Translations under genes and position numbers: made by a program
The notes under the pieces: model-generated
Told to the model about the DNA's origin: nothing
Seen by the model: only the letters and a program-made list of their open reading frames with translations
Databases searched by the model: none
NCBI RefSeq assembly: GCF_000420705.1
Contig: NZ_ATVL01000011.1
Location: 186,001-250,000, forward strand
Direction of reading: 5' to 3'
Source of the DNA: Hymenobacter norwichensis DSM 15439
GTDB lineage: Bacteria; Bacteroidota; Bacteroidia; Cytophagales; Hymenobacteraceae
DNA length: 64,000 nucleotides
Shown here: one piece after another, positions 58,507 to 64,000 of the stretch
Layout: every line of letters begins with the position of its first letter
Position numbering within the stretch: the stretch's first letter is position 1

Positions 58507-59097
58507 TTAGTCTAGCACCCGTGTTCGTACCGTGTAATATACCGTATCGAACATAATCAGCTTCTGCACTCCTTGCACTTCGTATTCCTTTAAAGCGCCT
58601 CCTTGCGTACGCAAACGCAGGCGCTTTTCGCTGTAGAACAACGGGTTGTCTTGCCTAATAGTAGCGGCCAACTCCTGTCCTGTACTTGGAGTATCCCCCA
58701 AGGTACCAACTACCAGCGAAACTACTGGCGCTTTGGTGTCGGCAGCAATTAGTTTGTATGACTTTGCGTTAGTAAGCTCACCAGAAGGACCAGCTACTGT
58801 TTCTGAATATGCGCCGCGTAGGGCGGGCTTGTTGATGTCGGCTTGGTAGAAAACCTGTAGCTCTTTGCTCCAGTCGGTTTTCACTACGCGGGTGGTTTCC
58901 ACTTTGCCGTCGCGCAGGCGCACCTGCTTTTCCACCACGGGCTGCTGGCGGTTGAGTTCCGCTATCTGCGTATCCAGTAGGCCCTTTACATCAAAGTAGT
59001 TGGGCTTGCGGTTAGCCGCGGGGCGCACTGAAGCATCTTCCAACCCGCAGGCCGCAAGCATCAGCAATGCTGGTAATAGCCAGTGGCCCTTACGCAT
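58507..59097 (-). CDS. Hypothetical lipoprotein, 196 aa
   Basis: SPII signal with lipobox LMLAACGL (cysteine ~17). The soluble part is rich in Lys/Glu/Gln and beta-type runs (VVEKQVRLRDGKVETTRVVKTDW, SKELQVFYQADINKPA, LIMFDTVYYTVRTRVLD). No domain I recognise. It starts inside gpmI's last eight bases (59090-59097), so it is translationally coupled to gpmI. Exported, lipid-anchored. Confidence 0.75.
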   Translation of the reverse strand: MRKGHWLLPALLMLAACGLEDASVRPAANRKPNYFDVKGLLDTQIAELNRQQPVVEKQVRLRDGKVETTRVVKTDWSKELQVFYQADINKPALRGAYSETVAGPSGELTNAKSYKLIAADTKAPVVSLVVGTLGDTPSTGQELAATIRQDNPLFYSEKRLRLRTQGGALKEYEVQGVQKLIMFDTVYYTVRTRVLD

Positions 59098-60637
59098 TCG
59101 GAGGGGTTGCCGGTTGCAGCAAGCTCACGCCAGTCATATCGGCGGGCTTGGGCAAGCCCATTAGCGCTAATACCGTAGGTGCAATGTCGCCGAGCTTGCC
59201 ATCGGTGAGAGTGCCGCGGTAGTCGTTGTCGGCCAGGATGCAAGGTACCAAGTTGGTGGTGTGCGCCGTGTTAGGCGAGCCATCCGGGTTGACCATGAAC
59301 TCGGCGTTGCCGTGGTCGGCAATGATGATGCAGGCGTAGTTGCTAGCGAGGGCGGCTTCCACTACTACTTTAGCGCAGGCGTCTACCGTTTCCACGGCTT
59401 TCACTACGGCCTCAAACACGCCAGTATGGCCCACCATATCGGGGTTGGCAAAGTTGAGCACCACAAAATCAGCCGACTTGGCTTGCAACTCCGGCACTAG
59501 AGCGTCGCGCAAGTCGGCGGCACTCATTTCGGGTTGCAGGTCGTAGGTGGCTACTTTTGGAGAAGGGCGCATCAGGCGGGTTTCGCCCTCAAACTCCTTT
59601 TCGCGCCCGCCCGAGAAAAAGAACGTTACGTGCGGGTACTTCTCGGTTTCGGCAATGCGAATCTGCTTTTTGTGGTTGGCTTCCAGCACCGCGCCCAAGG
59701 TGTTTTCAAGGTTGTCTTTCTCGAAAATCGGGGTGACGCCCACAAACGTGGCGTCGTAGTTGGTCATGGTGAGGTAATGCAGGTTCAGCCGGTGCATCTG
59801 GAAGGCGTGGAAATCCTGCTGCGTGAGGGCCTGCGTGATTTCGCGGCCCCGGTCGGTGCGGAAGTTAAAGCACAGTACCACGTCGCCTTCCTGAATGGTA
59901 GCCAGCGGCAAGCCGTCGGCGCCTACTTTCACAATGGGCTTCAGAAATTCATCCGTGACTCCTTCTTTGTAGGAGTCCTGCATGCTCTGAATTAGGTTCT
60001 GGGAGGGCGTGCCTTTGCCATTCACCAACAAGTCGTAGGCCACTTTTACCCGTTCCCATCGGTTGTCGCGGTCCATGGCGTAATAGCGGCCCACAATGGA
60101 GGCAATCTTGCCGCTGGCGCCGCGCTGTAGGTGCTGTTCCAGGTCGTTCACATATGCTACGCCTCCTTTGGGGTCGGTGTCGCGGCCATCGGTGAAAGCA
60201 TGAATGAACACCTTATGCACATCGGCGTCGTGGGCCAGCGTGCACAGGGCTTTCAGGTGTTCGATGTGGGAGTGCACGCCGCCATCGGATAACAGGCCCA
60301 TAAAATGCACGTTTTTACCGCTGGTGCGGGCGTACTCGAAGGCTTTTTCCAGCGCCGGGATAGAACCCAGCTTCCGCTCCCGAATAGCTTTGTTGATGCG
60401 CACCAGCTCCTGATACACCACGCGGCCGGCCCCAATATTCATGTGGCCCACCTCGGAGTTGCCCATCTGCCCATCGGGGAGGCCTACGGCTTCGCCCGAA
60501 GCTTGGAGCTTGCTGTGCGGAAAGCGCTGAAACAATGAATCAACGAAAGGGGTCTGGGCTTTGTCAACCGCCGAAACTTCCTTGTTTCTGGCCAATCCCC
60601 AGCCATCCAGAATCACCAACAGTACCTGCTTATTCAT
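59090..60637 (-). CDS. gpmI: 2,3-bisphosphoglycerate-independent phosphoglycerate mutase
   Basis: 515 aa from MNKQVLLVILDGWGLARN; an upstream in-frame ATG (60676) lies before the promoter box and is not used. Alkaline-phosphatase superfamily: the catalytic Ser in MGNSEVGHMNIGAGRVVYQ, the metal site HTGVFEAVVKAVETVD, and NADHGNAEFM-type end (IIADHGNAEFMVNPDGSPNTAHT). It interconverts 2- and 3-phosphoglycerate in glycolysis using Mn2+. A perfect promoter lies so close that the mRNA should begin at the ATG. Overlaps the next lipoprotein gene by eight bases. Confidence 0.97.
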   Translation of the reverse strand: MNKQVLLVILDGWGLARNKEVSAVDKAQTPFVDSLFQRFPHSKLQASGEAVGLPDGQMGNSEVGHMNIGAGRVVYQELVRINKAIRERKLGSIPALEKAFEYARTSGKNVHFMGLLSDGGVHSHIEHLKALCTLAHDADVHKVFIHAFTDGRDTDPKGGVAYVNDLEQHLQRGASGKIASIVGRYYAMDRDNRWERVKVAYDLLVNGKGTPSQNLIQSMQDSYKEGVTDEFLKPIVKVGADGLPLATIQEGDVVLCFNFRTDRGREITQALTQQDFHAFQMHRLNLHYLTMTNYDATFVGVTPIFEKDNLENTLGAVLEANHKKQIRIAETEKYPHVTFFFSGGREKEFEGETRLMRPSPKVATYDLQPEMSAADLRDALVPELQAKSADFVVLNFANPDMVGHTGVFEAVVKAVETVDACAKVVVEAALASNYACIIIADHGNAEFMVNPDGSPNTAHTTNLVPCILADNDYRGTLTDGKLGDIAPTVLALMGLPKPADMTGVSLLQPATPPNA

Positions 60638-60642
60638 GCCCG

Positions 60643-60670
60643 CAAAGATAGGCGGCTTGCACCGGACCAA
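60643..60670 (-). promoter_or_regulatory. Promoter of gpmI (leaderless)
   Basis: On the minus strand TTG (60668-60670), a 17-base spacer and TATCTTTG (60643-60650) fit the Bacteroidetes consensus. Only five bases lie between the -7 box and the ATG (60635-60637), so transcription is expected to start at or next to the start codon. Confidence 0.65.
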
Positions 60671-60782
60671 CCGCATTTTCTTATCTTGGCTGTCTTCGTT
60701 GAAAATAACCTCGGGCCTTTCCGCTACGTAGGCATGGTTGGCATAATTTTAGCTCGCTGCATGACGCACTCTATACTCTGAG

Positions 60783-61181
60783 ATGAAACGCATTTTTTTC
60801 AAGGCCTTCGTATTCGTGTGGCTCTTATTTTCGGTGGCGGCGGCGCAGGCGCAGGGCGATGCCTTTGGCTCGGTGAGCAATGCGCTTCGTAACTCTTCTT
60901 CCCGCGAATTGTCGCAGTATTTCGGTCCTACCGTTGAAATCAGCATTGATGGCGACCGGCAGAGCTACAGTGCCACGCAGGCTGAGTTTGTGATGAAGGA
61001 CTTTTTTGCCAAGACTTCTCCTGCCAACTTCGAGATAGTGCATCAAGGCGCTAGCCCCGGTGGTATTCCGTATGCCGTAGGTAAGTACCGCAGCAAAGCC
61101 GGCTCGTATCGGGTGTTTGTGAAAATGAAAAGCACAAATGGCACCTTGCGCATCGACAATATGGAGTTCACCAAAGAGTAA
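60783..61181 (+). CDS. DUF4783-family exported protein
   Basis: 132 aa: signal peptide (FVFVWLLFSVAAAQAQ), then DAFGSVSNALRNSSSRELSQYFG, YSATQAEFVMKDFFAKT, YAVGKYRSKAGSYRVFVKMK. This is the small Bacteroidetes DUF4783 fold, often found just upstream of nadC; here nadC follows after a terminator. Periplasmic by prediction. Function unknown. An imperfect TAATTTTA box lies ~36 bases upstream. Confidence 0.82.
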   Translation: MKRIFFKAFVFVWLLFSVAAAQAQGDAFGSVSNALRNSSSRELSQYFGPTVEISIDGDRQSYSATQAEFVMKDFFAKTSPANFEIVHQGASPGGIPYAVGKYRSKAGSYRVFVKMKSTNGTLRIDNMEFTKE

Positions 61182-61218
61182 ACAAGGGGTTACTCTCCTT
61201 CCATATTTCCCTTAGTTG

Positions 61219-61250
61219 AAACCCTGACGGTAAGCCGGCAGGGTTTTTTT
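61219..61250 (+). terminator. Terminator between the DUF4783 gene and nadC
   Basis: AACCCTG and CAGGGTT arms with CGG/CCG inside form a hairpin closed by TAAG, followed by TTTTTTT. 37 bases after the stop at 61181. This separates the two genes, so nadC needs its own promoter (61341). Confidence 0.8.
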
Positions 61251-61340
61251 GTGTTGTACGGCGCTGCCGCTACCACTTACTGGCCTAGCCGAGGGCATAC
61301 TACTGCTAGTGAGTTGAACCGAAGAAGGGGCTTTTTTCAC

Positions 61341-61348
61341 TACTTTTG
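61341..61348 (+). promoter_or_regulatory. -7 box of nadC (leaderless)
   Basis: TACTTTTG fits TAnnTTTG exactly; only four bases (CACC) lie before the GTG start at 61353. A TTG 24 bases upstream (61314-61316) is just beyond the usual range. Confidence 0.55.
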
Positions 61349-61352
61349 CACC

Positions 61353-62213
61353 GTGCAAACCACCTCCTACCTCACTCCCGAAGCTCTATCGACTTTCATC
61401 CGCACAGCGCTAGCTGAAGATGTAGGCGACGGCGACCATTCTTCCTTGGCTTCTGTGCCCGCCGACGCGCAAAACAGAGCCCGGCTGCTAGTGAAAGATG
61501 AAGGCGTGCTGGCAGGAGTGGAGCTGGCACATCTGATTTTCCGGGAAGTTGATGCCAGCTTACAAGTAGAGCAGATCTTGGCCGACGGGGCCCGCGTAAA
61601 GCACGGCGACATTGTGCTGAACGTGGAAGGCCGGGCGCAAAGCATTCTGACGGCTGAGCGGCTGGTACTCAACTGCATGCAGCGCATGAGCGGTATTGCC
61701 ACTCACACAGCCTACCTGAACACGCTACTCGCTGGCACCAAGGCCCGCCTGCTCGACACCCGCAAAACCACGCCCAATTTCCGGATTTGCGAGAAGTGGG
61801 CCGTGCTAATTGGTGGTGGCGTAAATCACCGCTACGGCCTCTTCGACCAAATTATCCTCAAAGACAACCACGTTGATTACGCCGGCGGCATCCGGGCGGC
61901 CATTGAAGCCACGCAGGCTTACCTGAAGCAAACGGGCCGGCAACTACCCATTGAAGTGGAAACCCGTAGCCTGGCTGAAGTGCAGGAAGCGCTGGATACG
62001 GGCGGGATCCAACGCATCATGCTCGACAATATGGCCCCCAGCTTGCTACGCGAGGCGGTAAAGCTTATCAATGGGCGTTTCTCTACCGAAGCCAGCGGCG
62101 GCATCACCGAACATACCATTGCCGAAGTAGCCGCTACCGGTGTCGATTTTATTTCCGTTGGAGCTCTTACACATTCCACGAAGAGCCTCGATTTAAGTTT
62201 GAAAGCGTATTAA
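61353..62213 (+). CDS. nadC: Nicotinate-nucleotide pyrophosphorylase (carboxylating)
   Basis: 286 aa from a GTG start (VQTTSYLTPEALSTF), chosen because the longer frame to 61251 lies in the terminator and promoter region. Motifs: ALAEDVGDGDHSSLASV, RLLDTRKTTPNFRICEKWAVLIGGGVNHR, YGLFDQIILKDNHVDYAGG, and IEVETRSLAEVQEAL. It makes nicotinate mononucleotide from quinolinate and PRPP in NAD synthesis. A -7 box four bases before GTG implies a leaderless mRNA. A hairpin at 62212-62255 follows. Confidence 0.95.
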   Translation: MQTTSYLTPEALSTFIRTALAEDVGDGDHSSLASVPADAQNRARLLVKDEGVLAGVELAHLIFREVDASLQVEQILADGARVKHGDIVLNVEGRAQSILTAERLVLNCMQRMSGIATHTAYLNTLLAGTKARLLDTRKTTPNFRICEKWAVLIGGGVNHRYGLFDQIILKDNHVDYAGGIRAAIEATQAYLKQTGRQLPIEVETRSLAEVQEALDTGGIQRIMLDNMAPSLLREAVKLINGRFSTEASGGITEHTIAEVAATGVDFISVGALTHSTKSLDLSLKAY

Positions 62214-62255
62214 ATGGTTGACCGTTCAGTAAACTGATAGAACAATCAACCATTT
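62212..62255. repeat. Hairpin between nadC and the YcxB-like gene
   Basis: AAATGGTTGA (62212-62221) pairs perfectly with TCAACCATTT (62246-62255) around a 24-base loop. The stem starts inside the nadC stop codon. No T-run follows; it may end or stabilise the nadC message. The ATCAACC words recur in the next two gene leaders. Confidence 0.5.
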
Positions 62256-62277
62256 AACCATTCAGCAATTCAAGAAA

Positions 62278-62892
62278 ATGCAACAACCTAATCAGCGGGG
62301 CGGCTACCGGCAGCAACAGCAGGCCCAGGCCGGTTCGCCGCTCGCCATTCGCACCAAGAAACACCAGCTCGATTCCAACCTTTACACCCGCGTGGCCATG
62401 AGCTACGTGTGGCGCAAGGAATGGTGGTTTGCTATTATTCCGTTTGTAATAGGAGTACTACCCGCCGCCATCTGGCCGTCGTGGTGGTGGCTGGCTTCCG
62501 GGCTAGTGCTCACTATACTGTACGTGCTGCTGCGCTCCTCGCAGATTACGGCCGTAACGCAGGTGGAGCAAACCAAGCCGCTGTTTGAGCGCATGAGCTA
62601 CGTAATTGACCAGCGCCAGATTGGGCTGATGCAGAACGAGAAAGAAGGCCGCGGCATGGGCGTTAATTGGGAAATGATTGGCCGCGTACAGCGCCAGCCC
62701 GATGGCTACTTGTTGTGGTTCCGCAACCAAGACGTGCCCGCCGAAGTAACTGGCTGGAAAGCTTGGGTAGCTCGTACCTTCGAAACGCCCATGTTTTTGC
62801 ACGTACCATTTAAGGTGTTCAACTCGCCCAACGACCAGAAGCTGTTCGAGTCGATGCTGCGCCGCAAAAGCCTACTGCCTGCGGAAGCGTAG
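62278..62892 (+). CDS. YcxB-like membrane protein
   Basis: 204 aa. Two transmembrane helices (~residues 45-80: WWFAIIPFVIGVLPAAIW, WWWLASGLVLTILYVLL) between a Gln/Arg-rich N-terminus and a cytosolic C-terminal domain (YVIDQRQIGLMQNEKEGRGMGVNWEMIGRV, YLLWFRNQDVPAEV). The membrane-helix pair plus compact C-terminal domain is the YcxB pattern, often linked to proteins whose role is unknown. Preceded by a CAATTCAAGAAA leader typical of this strain. Confidence 0.75.
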   Translation: MQQPNQRGGYRQQQQAQAGSPLAIRTKKHQLDSNLYTRVAMSYVWRKEWWFAIIPFVIGVLPAAIWPSWWWLASGLVLTILYVLLRSSQITAVTQVEQTKPLFERMSYVIDQRQIGLMQNEKEGRGMGVNWEMIGRVQRQPDGYLLWFRNQDVPAEVTGWKAWVARTFETPMFLHVPFKVFNSPNDQKLFESMLRRKSLLPAEA

Positions 62893-63037
62893 TCAACAGC
62901 TGCATTGGTGGCTTCTTTGGGTGGTTGACTTTTATAGGTTTAGGTTGTTTAAACAATCAGCACCTTCTCGCCAATCATACAAGAGGTCAACATTCAGCCA
63001 GGCAACAATCAACCATAACAATCAACTCTTCAATACA

Positions 63038-63400
63038 ATGACCAAGCAACTCGTGCTTTCTGCTTTGGCTGTGGCCGCGCTTTCTCTAGCTTCTTGCAGC
63101 AACGAACCTTCCGACTGGCGTCCCGACAAAAAAGTATCGTTGGATATGGTAGAGCCCGGCTCCCGTTCTTCCGACAACTTCGACCAGCATACTGCTGCGG
63201 CTGCCGACCAGCACAAAGGAGCGGCCATTGAGCGTCCGGTTAGCTCGCAAGTGATTCTAGATGGCAAAGCTAAGCCTAGTGCTACCTCTAACGTTTCGGC
63301 CGATGCCCAGGAAGCAGAAGTAACCAAGAAGGCTGCTGACCGGGTGAAAGCAGGTGCAAAGCCCGTGAAAGCGGAAGATGAGCCGGCGAAGGCAGAATAA
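63038..63400 (+). CDS. Small hypothetical lipoprotein
   Basis: 120 aa from MTKQLVLSALAVAALSLASCSN (lipobox SLASC); an in-frame ATG at 62921 adds 39 residues read from a repeat-rich leader and is rejected. After the cysteine the chain is polar, rich in Ala, Lys, Asp and Glu, with low-complexity AKAEDEPAKAE-type runs at the end. No fold recognised. It precedes the HMBD lipoprotein by 12 bases, so they are co-transcribed. Confidence 0.72.
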   Translation: MTKQLVLSALAVAALSLASCSNEPSDWRPDKKVSLDMVEPGSRSSDNFDQHTAAAADQHKGAAIERPVSSQVILDGKAKPSATSNVSADAQEAEVTKKAADRVKAGAKPVKAEDEPAKAE

Positions 63401-63412
63401 GGCTTGAATCGT

Positions 63413-63679
63413 ATGAGGAAATCATTGCTGAAGCACGTAGCTTCTGTTTTTTTACTTGGTACCAGCCTCGTGGTATCAACGGCTTGCGACCATAAACCGG
63501 CAACTACCACTGCTGCCACTACTACTGCACCAGCCGCCGACAGTACGCACGCAGCAGTAGCCATGGCCTACGTTTGCCCAATGGGCTGTGAGGGCAGTGC
63601 CAGCAACTCACCGGGCAAATGCCCTGTGTGCGAAATGGATTTAGAGCCTAATCCGGATTTCAAGCCAGTAGCTCAGTAA
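63413..63679 (+). CDS. Lipoprotein with heavy-metal-binding domain
   Basis: 88 aa from MRKSLLKHVASVFLLGTS; a TTG three codons upstream (63404) could add three residues. Lipobox region VVSTACDH. The C-terminal YVCPMGCEGSASNSPGKCPVCEMDLEPNP is the short heavy-metal-binding domain (YxCPMxxx...PGKCPxCxMDL), seen at the N-terminus of copper P-type ATPases and efflux proteins. Here it is a stand-alone exported protein, perhaps binding Cu or Zn. It is followed by a terminator and then a possible metal transporter gene at 63901. Confidence 0.88.
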   Translation: MRKSLLKHVASVFLLGTSLVVSTACDHKPATTTAATTTAPAADSTHAAVAMAYVCPMGCEGSASNSPGKCPVCEMDLEPNPDFKPVAQ

Positions 63680-63706
63680 AAACCACTAAGTGGTTGGCTG
63701 ATAAGG

Positions 63707-63745
63707 GGAAGCCGAGTTGTCTGCCAGACGCTCGGCTTCCTCTTT
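63707..63745 (+). terminator. Terminator of the HMBD lipoprotein gene
   Basis: GGAAGCCGAG pairs perfectly with CTCGGCTTCC around a 14-base loop, followed by TCTTTC. 27 bases after the stop codon. Confidence 0.75.
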
Positions 63746-63900
63746 CTATTCCATCCAAACGAGGATAGAAACAATTTTGTAACATTGTTGCATAAATAGC
63801 GTGTTGCCCTCGGTTGGCCTACGCTAATTGTGTTGCGGAAAGAAGGCCATTGCTAGCGCAGGTTCTCTTTTTCGATTCCTTTTTATTTTACCCACTGCAT

Positions 63901-64000
63901 ATGTGGTTTGCTGTACTGCTGTTGTTTTCTACTGTGCTGGGAGCTGGTTGGGCCACCCAATTAGTGCCCACAGCTAGTACCACTTGGATGAAGCCTTTGC
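63901..64000 (+). CDS. N-terminus of a membrane protein, possibly ZIP-like, partial
   Basis: 33 codons from ATG to the window end without a stop, starting with a hydrophobic helix (MWFAVLLLFSTVLGAGWATQ) and followed by LVPTASTTWMKPL. The composition fits the first transmembrane helix of a transporter; the length and the neighbouring heavy-metal-binding lipoprotein make a ZIP-type metal permease plausible, but this rests on very little sequence. Confidence 0.45.
   Translation, partial: MWFAVLLLFSTVLGAGWATQLVPTASTTWMKPL

Noticed and set aside
1-64000. CRISPR arrays, tRNA or rRNA genes, phage or integrative elements
   Set aside because: No regular spaced repeats, no cloverleaf or rRNA stretches, and no integrase, transposase or phage gene were seen by eye.

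Overview
The window looks like chromosomal DNA of a Cytophagales bacterium, most likely Hymenobacter or a close relative. It carries gliding and type IX secretion (T9SS) parts (porP/sprF, gldJ, one cargo protein with a type A C-terminal sorting domain and one with a gliding-motility type B tail). Several start sites are preceded by Bacteroidetes promoter boxes (TAnnTTTG, sometimes with TTG 17-18 bases upstream), Shine-Dalgarno sequences are largely absent, and many SPII lipoproteins and Bacteroidetes-only small families are present. The DNA is GC-rich except for one AT-rich gap. I saw no rRNA, tRNA, CRISPR array, transposase, integrase or phage module. This is ordinary chromosome with housekeeping genes, envelope genes and a dense set of intergenic palindromes.

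Layout. 1-4 kb: partial thioredoxin-fold protein, an orphan radical SAM/SPASM enzyme, small conserved proteins. 4.2-8.9 kb: two exported amidohydrolase-family proteins, with only one of three amidohydrolase units keeping its metal ligands. 9-14.2 kb (minus): inositol-monophosphatase-like enzyme, rsmI-lnt, pterin dehydratase, NADAR protein, lipoprotein. 14.3-20.5 kb: acidic small proteins, a PPP-type phosphatase, an AT-rich gap, a T9SS cargo protein, an unknown 358-aa protein. 20.5-25.1 kb: glycosyltransferase, then two divergent ECF sigma modules, one with a TPR membrane partner, the other with a fused anti-sigma/carboxypeptidase-regulatory/TonB-C protein. 25.2-34.6 kb: gliding-type cargo, fumC, DHH phosphoesterase, acetyltransferase-dgkA, DinB-like and thioredoxin-like proteins. 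34.6-42.4 kb: lipoproteins, a large AsmA-like protein, porP-gldJ. 42.5-47.8 kb: comF, an AhpD-like pair, xth, an FAD amine oxidase, a MORN-like protein, a haem-domain lipoprotein. 47.9-52.9 kb: thrA-thrB-thrC (minus). 53-64 kb: outer-membrane barrel, prfA, beta-helix lipoprotein, yjbQ, an interrupted membrane gene, gpmI, a DUF4783 protein with nadC, a YcxB-like protein, two lipoproteins (one with a heavy-metal-binding domain), and the start of a membrane protein.

The clearest regulatory system is upstream of thrA. A 32-codon leader peptide with nine Thr and four Ile codons is followed by an 11-bp antiterminator pairing whose 3' strand is also the 5' arm of a strong terminator with a U-run, 26 bases before thrA. 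This is a complete threonine/isoleucine transcription attenuator controlling aspartokinase-homoserine dehydrogenase, homoserine kinase and threonine synthase.

Other points of interest are three copies of a roughly 95-bp REP-like palindrome (GTCATGC...GCATGAC) and further palindromes sitting exactly between stop codons. gpmI and nadC have a -7 box 4-5 bases before the start codon, which implies leaderless mRNAs. One membrane gene is split by a single in-frame TAA.
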